Source: Rickettsiella endosymbiont of Aleochara curtula (GTDB lineage: Bacteria > Pseudomonadota > Gammaproteobacteria > Diplorickettsiales > Diplorickettsiaceae). From it: 64,000 bases of DNA. Position numbers and translations under genes: made by a program. The DNA lies in contig NZ_OZ034990.1 in assembly GCF_964030935.1 (NCBI RefSeq), positions 1,056,001-1,120,000 on the forward strand. Reading direction: 5' to 3'. Positions within the stretch are counted from its first letter, which is position 1. Each line of letters opens with the position of its first letter. Below are positions 1 through 9,830 of this stretch, piece by piece. Below the pieces are notes generated by a model, which was not told the DNA's origin, did no database searches, and worked only from the letters and a program-made list of their open reading frames with translations.

Positions 1-1415
1 CCTTGCAAGGTCGCTTTTTCAGCTTTCCAAACCTCGTTGAGATCGGCATATTTTTTTGAAAGCTCGGTAATCTCATTTTCTAAAATTTCCAGTCTAATCT
101 TAGAAGATTCATCGGTTTCTTTTTTTAAAGCTTCTCGTTCAATTTTTAACTGAATTAATCGTCTATCTAAACGATCAAGCTTTTCTGGCTTAGAATCGAT
201 TTCGATTCTAATTCGACTAGCGGCCTCATCGATAAGATCGATTGCTTTATCCGGCAAATTTCTATCAGAAATATAACGATGGGATAAAGTGGCTGCAGCA
301 AGAATGGCTGAATCCATAATTTCTACGCCATGGTGAATCTCATAACGTTGCTTTAAACCACGTAAAATAGCTATAGTATCTTCAACACTCGGTTCATCCA
401 CTAGAATTTTTTGAAAACGTCGTTCTAATGCAGCATCTTTTTCGATATAATTTCTATATTCATTTAAAGTAGTTGCTCCGATACAATGTAATTGACCTCG
501 TGCTAAAGCAGGTTTTAACATATTCCCTGCATCCATAGCGCCTTCTGCTTTCCCTGCACCGACCATGGTATGCAACTCATCAATAAATAAAATTATTTGT
601 CCTTCTTGCTTTGCAAGCTCATTCAAAACTGCTTTTAAGCGCTCTTCAAATTCTCCTCGATATTTTGCTCCAGCAATTAACGAGCCCATATCTAAAGCAA
701 GTAAACGTTTATTTCTTAGGCCTTCTGGAACTTCGTGATTAACAATACGTAGCGCAAGTCCTTCCACTACAGCGGTTTTACCCACGCCCGGCTCGCCAAT
801 AAGAACAGGATTATTTTTAGTTCGTCTTTGTAACACTTGAATAGTTCGACGTATCACATCGTCACGGCCGATAACTGGATCGAGTTTTCCTTGCGATGCC
901 TGAGCTGTTAGATCAATTGTATATTTTTCCAAGGCTCCACGACGACCTTCTGCTTCAGGATCATTCACTGCTTCTCCACCTCGAATATCCTTTATTGATT
1001 GCTCTAGCAACGCTTTGCTAGCACCTGCTTTTCGTAATAGTTCGCCCAATATGCTCTTATCATCTATCGCTGCAAGCACAAATAATTCGCTTGATAAATA
1101 TTCATCATTTCGTTGTTGTGCAAGCTTATCGGTTACATTCAGTAAACGAATAAGATTAGTAGAAGGATGAATTTCCCCAGGTATTGAAGCTTGCACTTTG
1201 GGTAAACGCGCAATGGCTTCATCCAAGTTTTTAGTTAATTGATTTAAATTAACATTAGCTTTGCTCAATAAAGGTTTGACCGTGCCATTCTCTTGCTGCA
1301 ACAAAGCAGACATCAAATGGATAGGTTCAATAAAAGAATTATCTTGTCCTATAGCTAATGATTGAGATTCTGCTAAGGCATTTTGAAACTGACTAGTTAA
1401 TTTATTAAGACTCAT
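1..1415 (-). CDS. clpB: ATP-dependent disaggregase ClpB, N-terminal part (cut by window start)
   Basis: Translation of the complement from the ATG at 1415 gives [14 protein letters not shown] and stays open to the window edge, covering about 471 of the usual ~860 residues. ClpB is the cytosolic AAA+ chaperone that, with DnaK, pulls proteins out of aggregates. The Clp N-domain occupies about residues 1-145. It is followed by the first nucleotide-binding domain with Walker A GEPGVGKT (207-214), the [13 protein letters not shown] Walker B region, and the start of the middle coiled-coil domain. AGAGG lies upstream of the ATG. A sigma-32 type promoter might be expected between 1416 and 1682, but I see only a weak CTTGATT-like element there. 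Confidence 0.97.
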   Translation of the reverse strand, partial: MSLNKLTSQFQNALAESQSLAIGQDNSFIEPIHLMSALLQQENGTVKPLLSKANVNLNQLTKNLDEAIARLPKVQASIPGEIHPSTNLIRLLNVTDKLAQQRNDEYLSSELFVLAAIDDKSILGELLRKAGASKALLEQSIKDIRGGEAVNDPEAEGRRGALEKYTIDLTAQASQGKLDPVIGRDDVIRRTIQVLQRRTKNNPVLIGEPGVGKTAVVEGLALRIVNHEVPEGLRNKRLLALDMGSLIAGAKYRGEFEERLKAVLNELAKQEGQIILFIDELHTMVGAGKAEGAMDAGNMLKPALARGQLHCIGATTLNEYRNYIEKDAALERRFQKILVDEPSVEDTIAILRGLKQRYEIHHGVEIMDSAILAAATLSHRYISDRNLPDKAIDLIDEAASRIRIEIDSKPEKLDRLDRRLIQLKIEREALKKETDESSKIRLEILENEITELSKKYADLNEVWKAEKATLQ

Positions 1416-1637
1416 AAGATCCTCTAGTTATCACTCATCTAGCTTGATGTCTCCTAAATAGTTTAGTCTAATTAGAAAAAATCAAGTCGATTTTGGTAAA
1501 AATACTTACCCAACTATTTTAGACGAATAAATATAAGTCTAATTCTGCAGAATTTGTGCCTGTCTCGAATGTGGAACCACGCTAAAATTCTTATTTTCAG
1601 CGTATATATGTCCCAGCTAGTCAAAAAGAGGTAAACT

Positions 1638-1670
1638 ATGCGCATTTATATTCTTATTTCAAAAATTTAA
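1638..1670 (+). other. Possible 10-codon leader ORF before the S49 peptidase gene
   Basis: ATG at 1638 is preceded by AGAGG six bases upstream. It opens a 10-codon frame (MRIYILISKI) that stops at 1668, 12 bases before the next gene's start. The spacing would allow translational coupling, but the peptide has no recognisable regulatory composition. It may be chance. Confidence 0.2.
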
Positions 1671-1682
1671 ATAGGGTTCTAT

Positions 1683-2642
1683 ATGGCAGAAGAATTATTA
1701 AACGATCCGGCATGGCAACGCAAAACCTTAGAAAAATTACTTTTTGATAATTTAAAAGAACAACGTCGTAAAAGACGCTGGAATATTTTCTTTAAATTCC
1801 TATTTTTTTTACTTTTCTTAGGTCTGTTGTTTTCTTTATGGCCAACTACAACCAATCTTCCTAGTGCTTCAAAAGCAAAAGCTCACATCGGTCTAGTCGA
1901 TATTAGAGGAATCATTGATGACAGTTCAACAGCAAGTGCTGATAATGTCATTGAAGGACTACAAAACGCTTTTGAAGATAGAAATACGCGTACGGTTATT
2001 CTGCGTATCAATAGTCCTGGCGGCAGTCCAGTTCAAGCTGCACAGATCTATAATGAGATCCGTTATTTACGCCATCAATATCCTAGAACTAAATTATATA
2101 CGGTATGTGACGATCTTTGCGCATCCGCCGCTTATTATATTGCTTCAGCGAGTGATGATATCTATGCTAATCCCGCCAGCTTAGTCGGCTCAATTGGTGT
2201 TTTAATGGACGGATTTGGCTTTGTTGATACCATGAAGAAAGTCGGTGTTGAACGCCGCCTTTTGACAGCTGGAGATCATAAAGGCTTTTTAGATCCTTTT
2301 TCACCTGAAAAAACAGATGAGAAACTTATTGCTCAACGTATGCTTGCAAATGTTCATCAGCAGTTCATTAACGCTGTTAAACAAGGTCGTGGAAATCGCA
2401 TAAAAGAAAATCCAGAGTTATTTTCTGGTTTAGCCTGGACAGGCGAAGAAGCTTTATCTTTAGGCCTTATAGATGGCTTTGGAGATTTAAATAGCTTATC
2501 TCAGGATTTAATTAAGAATAAAAATATCGTTGATTATACCGTCAAACCTGGTCTATTACAGCAACTTTCTGATCGTATGGGAGCTGCATTTGCACAGCAA
2601 ATAAGTACTAACTTAGGCATCTTACCTCATGGATTTCGGTAG
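1683..2642 (+). CDS. sppA: Signal peptide peptidase SppA-like serine protease (family S49)
   Basis: This 319-residue protein is a membrane-anchored S49 peptidase that degrades leftover signal peptides and other membrane peptides. A basic N-terminus (residues 26-35) precedes one membrane helix (about 36-55), and the single peptidase domain faces the periplasm. Motifs seen: LRINSPGGS (107-115), the nucleophile Ser148 in CASAAYYIA, GSIGV (169-173), and the general-base Lys200 in GDHKGFLDPF. One domain of this size matches the short SppA/SohB form, not the doubled 67-kDa E. coli SppA. AGGG lies about 10 bases before the ATG. The gene stands alone between clpB (divergent) and a pilin gene. Confidence 0.88.
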   Translation: MAEELLNDPAWQRKTLEKLLFDNLKEQRRKRRWNIFFKFLFFLLFLGLLFSLWPTTTNLPSASKAKAHIGLVDIRGIIDDSSTASADNVIEGLQNAFEDRNTRTVILRINSPGGSPVQAAQIYNEIRYLRHQYPRTKLYTVCDDLCASAAYYIASASDDIYANPASLVGSIGVLMDGFGFVDTMKKVGVERRLLTAGDHKGFLDPFSPEKTDEKLIAQRMLANVHQQFINAVKQGRGNRIKENPELFSGLAWTGEEALSLGLIDGFGDLNSLSQDLIKNKNIVDYTVKPGLLQQLSDRMGAAFAQQISTNLGILPHGFR

Positions 2643-2671
2643 GGTATATTAAAAATTGCATGATGATGACC

Positions 2672-2752
2672 AGAAAGAGCTGTTTTTCTGTGTTTCGTAG
2701 TCACATACCTTTAAGTATGCTCCGTTACGGTACTCAAAAAACAACTCTTTCT
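2672..2752. repeat. 81-bp imperfect inverted repeat downstream of sppA
   Basis: The arms GAAAGAGCTGTTTTT (from 2673) and AAAAAACAACTCTTTC (ending 2751) pair with few mismatches, and ATAC/GTAT brings the stem close to a short loop near 2710. No T-run follows directly, so it is not a plain intrinsic terminator. It differs in sequence from the 125-bp family and from the palindrome at 12442. I see only this copy in the window. Confidence 0.6.
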
Positions 2753-2844
2753 CGTTCCCCTAGCAAAAAATAAAAAACATTTATAAACTTCTGTATGTTT
2801 TATTTTTCATTATGAATAACAAGAAATAAAATAGGAGTTAATAT

Positions 2845-3237
2845 ATGAAAAATACTGAACATGGATTTAGTTTATTTGAGTTGCTTATTGTCTTGGTAAT
2901 AATCGGTATTTTAGCCAAAATCTCTTATCCAATTTACACTTATGCCCTGGTAAAAACACACCGTACCGAAGCAAAAATTGCTTTAATAACTCTCGCCCAG
3001 CATATGGAAATTTATTATCTTGCAAATAATAATAGCTACGGGGATGCGAAGTTTAGCAAGTTACATCTAAAGAACATTACTGAAAGAGATTTTTATCAAT
3101 TAACTCTAAAAAGCACTGCCAGCACTTATCTACTAACAGCCAAAGCTAAATTCTATGATCCTGAATGTTATCTTTTTATGCTTAATCAATTAGGAGAAAA
3201 AACTAATGCCGGTAGCGGTTCAAATTTATGCTGGTAA
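2845..3237 (+). CDS. Type IV pilin-like protein (PilE/minor pilin family)
   Basis: This 130-residue protein has a short leader (MKNTEHG) and the prepilin peptidase site G/FSLFE with the conserved Glu at mature position 5. A hydrophobic helix (LLIVLVIIGILAKISYPIY) follows and packs in the pilus core. The C-terminal part resembles PilE-type minor pilins, with two Cys (in PECYLF and at the end, SNLCW) placed to form the D-region disulfide. GGAG lies nine bases before the ATG. No other pilus gene adjoins it, so its role in pili, adhesion or DNA uptake is inferred. comEA and comM elsewhere in the window make DNA uptake a reasonable guess. Confidence 0.85.
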   Translation: MKNTEHGFSLFELLIVLVIIGILAKISYPIYTYALVKTHRTEAKIALITLAQHMEIYYLANNNSYGDAKFSKLHLKNITERDFYQLTLKSTASTYLLTAKAKFYDPECYLFMLNQLGEKTNAGSGSNLCW

Positions 3238-3328
3238 TTAAATTTAAATTTTATAGCTTATAAGTCGTTAAATTGTTGAAAAATGTTTTCTACTGCTATA
3301 CTTTTTCTGATTTTTAAGGAGATTCAAC

Positions 3329-4021
3329 ATGCAAAGGAAATTATTAGCCGAATTTTTAGGCACTTTCTGGTTAGTATTAGGTGGCTGTGGTAGTGCTGTA
3401 TTAGCAGCCAAATTTCCAGTAATAGGCGTAGGTTTTCTGGGTGTAGCTTTTGCTTTTGGTTTAAGTTTACTAACCATGTGTTGTGTATTTGCTCCTATCT
3501 CTGGATGTCATTTAAATCCTGCTGTTTCTATAGGTCTTTGGGCTGCGGGTAGATTTAGTATTAAAGAAGTACCTAGTTATATTATTGCTCAAGTAATAGG
3601 CGGTATACTCGCCGCCACTGTTTTATATTTCATTGCAAGTGGGCAACAAGGATTTGAGTTACAAAATGGTTTTGCCAGCAATGGTTATGGACTTCATTCC
3701 CCGGGTCATTACTCATTATTGGCTTGTTTTATATGTGAAGTAACTATGACTTTCTTATTTTTAATCGTTATCGCCGGTGTAACTAATCCACAATTACCTA
3801 GTCATTTTGCACCCTTAGCTATCGGGTTAGCCTTAACCTTAATCCATTTAATTAGTATTCCAGTTACAAATACTTCAGTTAATCCCGCTAGAAGCACAGG
3901 CCCAGCATTATTTGTAGGTGGATGGGCTATCCAGCAGCTTTGGTTATTTTGGCTCGCTCCAATGATCGGCGGAATAATTGGGGGAAGTATATTCCGATAT
4001 ATATGGGGAAATAAAAAATAA
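3329..4021 (+). CDS. aqpZ: Aquaporin Z water channel
   Basis: This 230-residue inner-membrane channel has six transmembrane helices and the two half-helix signatures NPA (N63-A65, in [10 protein letters not shown]) and NPAR (N185-R188, in [10 protein letters not shown]). The narrow-filter residues match water-selective AqpZ, with Phe43, His173 and Arg188, so glycerol transport is unlikely. TTTTTAAGGAG lies upstream of the ATG. The gene stands alone and its stop codon coincides with the edge of a 125-bp palindromic repeat that separates it from convergent ispH. Confidence 0.95.
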   Translation: MQRKLLAEFLGTFWLVLGGCGSAVLAAKFPVIGVGFLGVAFAFGLSLLTMCCVFAPISGCHLNPAVSIGLWAAGRFSIKEVPSYIIAQVIGGILAATVLYFIASGQQGFELQNGFASNGYGLHSPGHYSLLACFICEVTMTFLFLIVIAGVTNPQLPSHFAPLAIGLALTLIHLISIPVTNTSVNPARSTGPALFVGGWAIQQLWLFWLAPMIGGIIGGSIFRYIWGNKK

Positions 4022-4143
4022 ACTCTTTGTAATTGGATTTTTGTCTGTGTTGCCGCTCAACTCGCAATTCGCGTATATAACAATACAATCCGGTTGCTTC
4101 ATCCTCGCGGCACCTCAGCAAAAATCCAATTGCTGTGAGTATA
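4019..4143. repeat. 125-bp palindromic element, copy A (aqpZ-ispH gap)
   Basis: It matches the family with the TTCGCACTTGA end on the left (here degraded to CTTTGTAATTGGA) and CAATTGCTGTGAGTATA on the right. The centre is 19 nt between the conserved GCAAC and the CATGA-equivalent. It starts at the aqpZ stop codon and fills the gap between two converging genes. Confidence 0.9.
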
Positions 4144-4179
4144 GTTCGATTGGTTATTGGAAAAAATTAGCTGATTGTT

Positions 4180-5139
4180 TCAGGCTCCGGTTGCTAATGG
4201 AACTCTTAATTCACGAGGTAGGGCGAAAGCAACATTTTCCTCAACACCCATTAATTCGGTAACCAAGCACTCTTGCCAATTAGGAAATGTTTTTAAATAT
4301 TTTACAACATCTTGTACTAAAAATTCCGGTGCAGACGCACCTGCAGTAATACCCATAGATTCTTTACCAATTAACCAGCTCGTTTGGATATCTTTAGCCG
4401 TATCTATTAAATAGGCAGGTTTTCCTAAACGTTCAGCTAATTCTTTCAACCTATTCGAATTGGAGCTATTAACCGACCCTAAAACTAACACCATATCACA
4501 CTGTTTTGCTAACTCTTTAACCGCTAGTTGACGATTCTGTGTTGCGTAACAAATATCTTCTTTCTTGGGTGTGGCAATTTCAGGAAAACGTTGCTTCAGT
4601 GCCTGAATAATAGTTTTAGTATCATCCAGTGATAAAGTCGTTTGTGTTACATAGCTCAATAAACGAGGATTTTTAATCTTTAATAAGGCAACATCCCGAA
4701 TATTTTCTACTAAATAGATTCCACCGGCGGGATTATCATAATGCCCTAGGCTTCCTTCAACTTCGGGATGATCGGCATGGCCAATCAAAATACATTCCTG
4801 ACCTAAACGATTATAACGTGCCACCTCCATATGCACCTTAGTCACTAAAGGACATGTGGCATCAAAAATTCTCAAATTACGTTGCTTGGCAGACTCACGA
4901 ACCGCTTGAGATACTCCATGAGCACTAAAAATAGCTGTGGCATTTGCGGGTATTTCGCTGATATGCTCCACAAAAATCACGCCTTTTTTTTCTAAATCGG
5001 CAACTACAATTCGATTATGGACGACTTCATGACGCACATAGATAGGCTCACCAAACAGTTTTAATGCTCTTTTAACAATTTCTATTGCGCGATCAACACC
5101 AGCGCAGAAACCTCGAGGATTAGCCAAAACGATTTTCAT
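4180..5139 (-). CDS. ispH: 4-hydroxy-3-methylbut-2-enyl diphosphate reductase IspH
   Basis: IspH catalyses the last step of the MEP isoprenoid pathway, reducing HMBPP to IPP and DMAPP with a [4Fe-4S] cluster in the cytosol. The 319-residue length is typical. The three cluster cysteines are visible at C12 ([12 protein letters not shown]), C96 ([11 protein letters not shown]) and C197 ([11 protein letters not shown]), along with catalytic Glu126 in HPEVEGS. The gene converges on aqpZ across repeat copy A. The isoprenoid product also feeds ubiquinone, whose late-step genes lie nearby. Confidence 0.97.
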   Translation of the reverse strand: MKIVLANPRGFCAGVDRAIEIVKRALKLFGEPIYVRHEVVHNRIVVADLEKKGVIFVEHISEIPANATAIFSAHGVSQAVRESAKQRNLRIFDATCPLVTKVHMEVARYNRLGQECILIGHADHPEVEGSLGHYDNPAGGIYLVENIRDVALLKIKNPRLLSYVTQTTLSLDDTKTIIQALKQRFPEIATPKKEDICYATQNRQLAVKELAKQCDMVLVLGSVNSSNSNRLKELAERLGKPAYLIDTAKDIQTSWLIGKESMGITAGASAPEFLVQDVVKYLKTFPNWQECLVTELMGVEENVAFALPRELRVPLATGA

Positions 5140-5242
5140 AGCGAAGCTCTTAGATTAAGAACTTAGTTTAGAGGCGTACAAAAAAAAAGCAAGCTTTAAT
5201 CTACCAGGCCTTGAGGCATATTATCCAATTTTTACAGGAAAT

Positions 5243-5959
5243 TTAGCGATGAGAAACACTCCTTACGCTACCATTGTTTAAATTAGAAGGTATGTTAACA
5301 AAAGTATTCAGCGTTTTATAAAAAAGAGATTGCTTAGGATCCTTAGGCTTGTTTTTGAGTTCTTCAGACCATCTTTTATGAATTATACTTTCACTTATTG
5401 GGTTCGCTGGAACACCTTTAAATAAATTAAGTTGATTATTTAATAATTCGTCAAATTCTTTAAATTTTTTTTTAGAAATACACTCACGCGCTGCAGTTAT
5501 TAGTGCGTTGGCTCTTCGCGTATGCTTAGCCGGAAAACGCGTAAATATGTTTCTATCTAAATAATTTTTTCGTAAATACTTAATAAAATTATTAACCAGC
5601 TGTTCTGGATTGTCTATTTTAGTAGATTTCTGGAATTGAAGTAAATTTTTAACCGAATTTCTTTGGATTACAACCTTAGTAATTTCATTCGCAATTTTAG
5701 TTTGATTAAAGGCATAAGCATCTAACAACGCCGTGCGTTTTTTTTTATTCGAACTAATTACCGCACCTGCTTCTAATAATGCAATAACAATATCTATATG
5801 CCCTCCTCTTACTGCGTAATGTAAAGCTGTGTCTCCATCTTCGTCTTCAACATCAATATTTATTTTTTTATCCAACCAATGCTTAAATAAATTAACATCG
5901 CCTAAACTTGCTAAGGCAAATAAACAACTATTTTCCCAATCGGGATTAGATTCACCCAT
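5243..5959 (-). CDS. Ankyrin-repeat protein, possible host-directed effector
   Basis: The function of this 238-residue protein is not recognised. Residues 41-70 form a clear ankyrin repeat (DGDTALHYAVRGGHIDIVIALLEAG). Degenerate repeats flank it (about 9-38, with LFALASLGDVNLFKHWL, and about 74-103). The C-terminal 130 residues are charged, helical and without known motifs. There is no signal peptide or membrane helix. Ankyrin proteins of intracellular Legionellales are often type IV secretion effectors, so an effector role is plausible but inferred. It lies last in the leftward run that starts at ubiE, 32 bp after the response regulator. Confidence 0.75.
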   Translation of the reverse strand: MGESNPDWENSCLFALASLGDVNLFKHWLDKKINIDVEDEDGDTALHYAVRGGHIDIVIALLEAGAVISSNKKKRTALLDAYAFNQTKIANEITKVVIQRNSVKNLLQFQKSTKIDNPEQLVNNFIKYLRKNYLDRNIFTRFPAKHTRRANALITAARECISKKKFKEFDELLNNQLNLFKGVPANPISESIIHKRWSEELKNKPKDPKQSLFYKTLNTFVNIPSNLNNGSVRSVSHR

Positions 5960-5991
5960 TTTTTTCTCTCCTTGTAATTACTTATAAATAC

Positions 5992-6381
5992 CTATAGTAA
6001 TTGTTTTTTTATTTTTTTCAACAATGCTAAAAGTAATTCTTTAGATATAGGTTTATAAAAAAAATCATACGCCCCTTGCGCTATTGCCTCACATCTTTCT
6101 TCTTTGCACGCTATACCTGAAAATAATATTAAAGGAATATTTAATCCTTTCTTTTTTATTTTCGATAATAATTGTAAACCATGCAGATTTGGCATAATTC
6201 TATCGCTTAAAATAACAAAAAATTTATCGGGATATTGTTGTAAACAATTCCAAGCCTGCAGACCATCTTTACAAGTTACATAGGCATATTGAGCTTCATC
6301 TAAATATTGAGTTAATATCCTCAAACACAATTCATCATCATCCACTAGTAATATCTGTTTCTGAATCGGATTTATTATCAT
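5992..6381 (-). CDS. Single-domain response regulator (CheY-like receiver)
   Basis: This 129-residue protein is a receiver domain only, with no DNA-binding or enzymatic output domain. The acidic pocket is D14-D16 (LLVDDDE), the phosphoacceptor is D60 (ILSDRIMP), Ser88 replaces the usual Thr (LILFSG), and the invariant Lys is K110 (FYKPI). It should accept phosphate from a histidine kinase and act by protein contact. No kinase gene is in this window. Its start overlaps the end of the TatA-like gene by 44 bp, and no clear Shine-Dalgarno is seen, so translation may be coupled. Confidence 0.88.
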   Translation of the reverse strand: MIINPIQKQILLVDDDELCLRILTQYLDEAQYAYVTCKDGLQAWNCLQQYPDKFFVILSDRIMPNLHGLQLLSKIKKKGLNIPLILFSGIACKEERCEAIAQGAYDFFYKPISKELLLALLKKIKKQLL

Positions 6382-6541
6382 TTGATTTTTCGTTATATAA
6401 TTTTAATAAAATCTTAATGCCGTTACGCCCCGAAACAGTCAAATTTTTAAAAATATTATGTAAATATTTAGGTCCAAATAATAACCAAGCAATCAGAAAA
6501 ATAATAAGGAACGATATTAGATTTAATCCATAAAATCCCAT
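6338..6541 (-). CDS. TatA/TatB-like small membrane protein
   Basis: This is a 67-residue protein starting MGFYGLN. I prefer the ATG at 6541, with GGAG five bases upstream, over the GTG at 6547. It has one N-terminal membrane helix (LISFLIIFLIAWLLFG), then FGPKYLHNIFKNL, which resembles the TatA hinge and amphipathic helix, then a charged tail. E. coli has ubiE-ubiJ-ubiB-tatA-tatB-tatC, and this gene sits exactly where tatA is expected after ubiB. No TatC follows. It could be a diverged TatA acting with a distant tatC, or a relic. Confidence 0.55.
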   Translation of the reverse strand: MGFYGLNLISFLIIFLIAWLLFGPKYLHNIFKNLTVSGRNGIKILLKLYNEKSNDNKSDSETDITSG

Positions 6542-6566
6542 AAACACTCCGTGTTTAAAATAAAAA

Positions 6567-8231
6567 TTAATTAAACTTTCGTAAATTAATCATCGCACTT
6601 AAAAATAATCCCAAACCTCCTAAACCTAAAACCCATAAATAGGGCGATGCTAAATGCGTTACATACTTAACGCTGAGATCTAGCAAAACCCAAGCCATAC
6701 AAGCAGTGGCCAAGCCTAGGCCTATAAACCAAAAAGATTTTTTACTTGTTTGTTGCTTTTCTTTTCCTCCCTCACAATAAAGACACTTAACGTTCTTTTT
6801 TAAATGGCGTAACTCGTGCATGACCTGATAGATTAAATCTGGAATTTCAGGAGCCTTTTCTGCCCAATAAGGTGCATATTCTCGAATTTTACGTAAAAAA
6901 GCACGTGGCCCAATTTGTTTTCGTAACCATCGTTCCAAAAAAGGTTTAGCTGTATTCCATAAATCCAAATCAGGATACAATTGTCGCCCTAGACCTTCAA
7001 CATTGAATAAAGTTTTTTGTAATAGAACTAATTGGGGTTGCACCTCCATATTAAATCGTCTAGCAGTTTGAAATAATCGTAAAAGTAACTGTCCAAAAGA
7101 AATTTCTTTCAAAGGTCTTTCAAAAATGGGTTCACATACAGTACGAATTGCTGCCTCAAATTCATTAATTCTGGTATTTTCTGCAACCCAGCCCGATTCA
7201 ACATGTAATTGGGCGACGCGACGGTAATCTCTATTAAAAAAAGCCATCAGATTTTCGGCGAGATAACGTTGATCGTCTGGGCTTAAACTACCCATAATCC
7301 CAAAATCGACACCCAAGTATTGCGGATTTTCTTTATTTTCAGGTGAAACAAAAATATTGCCAGGATGCATATCAGCATGAAAAAAACAATCGCGAAAAAC
7401 TTGCGTGAAGAAAATTTCAACGCCTCTTTCAGCTAATTTTTTTAAATTAATTCCTTGTTTTTTTAAAGCAGAAATATCAGAAATCGAAATGCCATAAATA
7501 CGTTCCATAACTAAAACTTTATGAAAGGTATAGGGCCAATATACTTCGGGAATATAAAGCAAATCAGAATTAGAAAAATTACGGCGTAACTGCGAGGCAT
7601 TTGCCCCCTCACGCAATAAATCTAATTCATCTTTTAAACAAGCTTCAAACTCCGCCACAATTTCACGCGGTCTAAGCTGCTTTGCAGGCCGCCAATAACG
7701 CAGGGCTAAATTAGCTAAGGAATATAATAGATCGATATCTCGACTAATTCTTTTATATACTCCCGGCCTTAAAACCTTAACCACAACTTCTTGACCCGTT
7801 ACCAATAACTTAGCTGCATGAACCTGTGCGATAGATGCTGACGCCAAAGGATTAATATCAAACTCAGAAAATGCTTCAGCAATGGGTTTTTTAATACAGG
7901 TTTCAACAATAGATTTTGCTTCTTCTCCCGAAAAAGGCGGTACTCGATCCTGCAGTTTTGCCAATTCGTCAGCAATATCAATGGGAATAAAATCACGTCG
8001 AGTCGATAAAGTTTGCCCAAATTTAACAAAAATTGGGCCTAAATCTTCCAATGCAAGACGAATTCTTTCTCCTCTCGGAATTTTTTTATTAACTCTTCTA
8101 TAAGGATTTAGAAAAGCAAAAAAACGTAAAGGGCGAAATAGATCGAGAGAGAATAGTAATTCATCTAAGTTATAACGAAAAAGAATAAAACTGATCTGCA
8201 TTAAACGCACTAAACGAGATATTGATTTCAT
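6567..8231 (-). CDS. ubiB: UbiB, ABC1/ADCK-type ATPase for ubiquinone synthesis
   Basis: UbiB is a membrane-anchored atypical kinase-fold ATPase needed for the aerobic steps of ubiquinone synthesis. I start it at the ATG at 8231 ([11 protein letters not shown]), which overlaps the ubiJ stop in TGATG and has GGGGAG upstream, giving 554 residues. Visible are the KxGQ motif ([11 protein letters not shown]), the ASIAQVHAA loop that replaces the usual P-loop, HADMHPGN in the catalytic loop, and GVDFG. Two C-terminal hydrophobic helices follow the short cysteine pair CLYC. Order ubiE-ubiJ-ubiB is conserved. Confidence 0.96.
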   Translation of the reverse strand: MKSISRLVRLMQISFILFRYNLDELLFSLDLFRPLRFFAFLNPYRRVNKKIPRGERIRLALEDLGPIFVKFGQTLSTRRDFIPIDIADELAKLQDRVPPFSGEEAKSIVETCIKKPIAEAFSEFDINPLASASIAQVHAAKLLVTGQEVVVKVLRPGVYKRISRDIDLLYSLANLALRYWRPAKQLRPREIVAEFEACLKDELDLLREGANASQLRRNFSNSDLLYIPEVYWPYTFHKVLVMERIYGISISDISALKKQGINLKKLAERGVEIFFTQVFRDCFFHADMHPGNIFVSPENKENPQYLGVDFGIMGSLSPDDQRYLAENLMAFFNRDYRRVAQLHVESGWVAENTRINEFEAAIRTVCEPIFERPLKEISFGQLLLRLFQTARRFNMEVQPQLVLLQKTLFNVEGLGRQLYPDLDLWNTAKPFLERWLRKQIGPRAFLRKIREYAPYWAEKAPEIPDLIYQVMHELRHLKKNVKCLYCEGGKEKQQTSKKSFWFIGLGLATACMAWVLLDLSVKYVTHLASPYLWVLGLGGLGLFLSAMINLRKFN

Positions 8232-8842
8232 CAACTCTCCCCTTTTTCCAACAATTTTATCCGAGCTTCTAATCGGGCACAATCGTCGCGAAGTTCATCA
8301 ACATCGGAAAAAAAAAACTGTAATTCTTCGTCAGATACCAACCAATTCATTTCTCTCTGGAGATAGTTTGTCAAATTTTCACTAAGACTTTCCATGTTGT
8401 GACTAGCCCAAAGCTTTATTGCCTTAAGTACTTGTGTTATCGGGTAAGCGGTAGCATCACCCACTATTTTTGATAATTGTTCTTCGTAATCGATTTCTAG
8501 ATTTGAAAAAAATTCTCTAAACTGTTTTCCAAACTCCATGTCACCGAGCACTTGCAGAGGGATATCCGTAAGCGCTTTATCTTTCTTTATAAAAGCCATA
8601 CGTAAAAAATCAAAAGTTGAACCGCGCAAGATTAAATCCGCAGGTCCGTTATAATCTTTACATAGATAAATTGAATCGGATTTGAAAAGCCAATAGTAGG
8701 TAAGAGGACCCCATTCTATCTTTACTACCTTGCCCGATAGTCGACGGAAATGCTCTTTTGACTCGGGGTCAAGCTTTAGATAGCGATTAAGTATCGCTTC
8801 TTGAGCTGATAATATCATTTTGGAGTTAATCAAAATTTCCAC
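8231..8842 (-). CDS. ubiJ: UbiJ, ubiquinone-complex lipid-binding (SCP2) factor
   Basis: UbiJ carries ubiquinone intermediates through its SCP2 sterol-carrier fold and organises the Ubi complex. The 203-residue length matches the family. It is identified by position between ubiE and ubiB, the SCP2-like N-terminal half ([28 protein letters not shown]), and a C-terminal helical, coiled-coil-prone tail ([21 protein letters not shown]). The listed start is a GTG at 8842, overlapping ubiE by 13 bp. An ATG at 8818 is a possible alternative. Neither has a strong ribosome-binding site. Confidence 0.88.
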   Translation of the reverse strand: MEILINSKMILSAQEAILNRYLKLDPESKEHFRRLSGKVVKIEWGPLTYYWLFKSDSIYLCKDYNGPADLILRGSTFDFLRMAFIKKDKALTDIPLQVLGDMEFGKQFREFFSNLEIDYEEQLSKIVGDATAYPITQVLKAIKLWASHNMESLSENLTNYLQREMNWLVSDEELQFFFSDVDELRDDCARLEARIKLLEKGES

Positions 8843-9603
8843 GCTCTATGTAATGCAACTATTCCACCGCTAAGGTTATAGTATTCACACTCATCAAATC
8901 CTGCGTCTAAAATAAGTGTCTGAAGGGTTTTTTGATCGGGATGGCGACGTATGGATTCTACTAAATAACGATAACTTGCTTCGTCATTAGCAATCCACTC
9001 TCCCAATTTAGGTAAAAAATCGAAGGAGTAACGATCATACAAAGTTTGTAAAAAACCCAATATGGGCTTAGAAAACTCTAAAACGAGTAAACGCCCACCT
9101 GGCTTTAAAACCTGATACATAGATTGTAATGCAGTTTGCTTATTCGTTACATTACGTAATCCAAAAGCAATGCTCAAGCAATCAAAGCTAGCCTCCGCAA
9201 AGGGTAAATATTCTGCGTTGGCTTGGATAGCATTTATCTCAGTAAAACCTGAATTCAGAAGCCGATCTCGACCTATATTTAGCATGGCAGCATTAATATC
9301 CAACAAAACAGCCTTGCCTTGCGGTCCTATGTGTTTAGCAAATGTCTTTATCAAATCACCCGTTCCACCTGCTACATCAAGCACATTATCCCCGCTACGA
9401 AGCTGAGCTAATTGCACTGCAAATTTCTTCCATAGGCGATGCAGACCAAATGACATTAAATCATTCATAAGATCATACTTGCCCGCAACCGATTGAAAAA
9501 CCTCACCTACCCGGCTATTTTTTTCGTTTAAGGAAATAGTTTGATAACCAAAATCTGTGGTTAAGGTTTCATTCATTTCGATGCTCGAAGAAGAAGTTGA
9601 CAT
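8830..9603 (-). CDS. ubiE: UbiE, ubiquinone/menaquinone C-methyltransferase
   Basis: UbiE is a SAM-dependent methyltransferase that adds the C-methyl group in ubiquinone (and menaquinone) synthesis. SAM-binding motif I is VLDVAGGTGDL. Other family motifs are KYDLMNDLMSFGLHRLWK near the N-terminus, AFGLRNVTN, and the late [12 protein letters not shown] end. The length is 257 residues. An internal ATG at 9576 (MNETLTTDFGYQT) aligns better with the E. coli start, so the first nine residues are uncertain. It heads the leftward ubi group. Confidence 0.96.
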   Translation of the reverse strand: MSTSSSSIEMNETLTTDFGYQTISLNEKNSRVGEVFQSVAGKYDLMNDLMSFGLHRLWKKFAVQLAQLRSGDNVLDVAGGTGDLIKTFAKHIGPQGKAVLLDINAAMLNIGRDRLLNSGFTEINAIQANAEYLPFAEASFDCLSIAFGLRNVTNKQTALQSMYQVLKPGGRLLVLEFSKPILGFLQTLYDRYSFDFLPKLGEWIANDEASYRYLVESIRRHPDQKTLQTLILDAGFDECEYYNLSGGIVALHRAWKF

Positions 9604-9830
9604 AAAAAATTATCATTATTCTATTCGCTCTATCTTAACTAGCCAGCTGATTTTGAGCAAGAAAATGACTTATTTTAATTGCTCATAAACTCGAGTGATA
9701 GATTTAAATTTGCTGAATAATTAGATGAGAAGTTAAATGTAGCTAACATTTTTCAATCTTTTAAACCATTACTATAGCTAAACTAGGAGTTAAAATATTA
9801 AATTTAGGCCAAGAAATAGATTTTTCAAGC

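Noticed and set aside
1416-1682. Heat-shock sigma-32 promoter for clpB
   Set aside because: Only a CTTGATT-like -35 with no CCCCAT-like -10 at proper spacing was found. Too weak to list.
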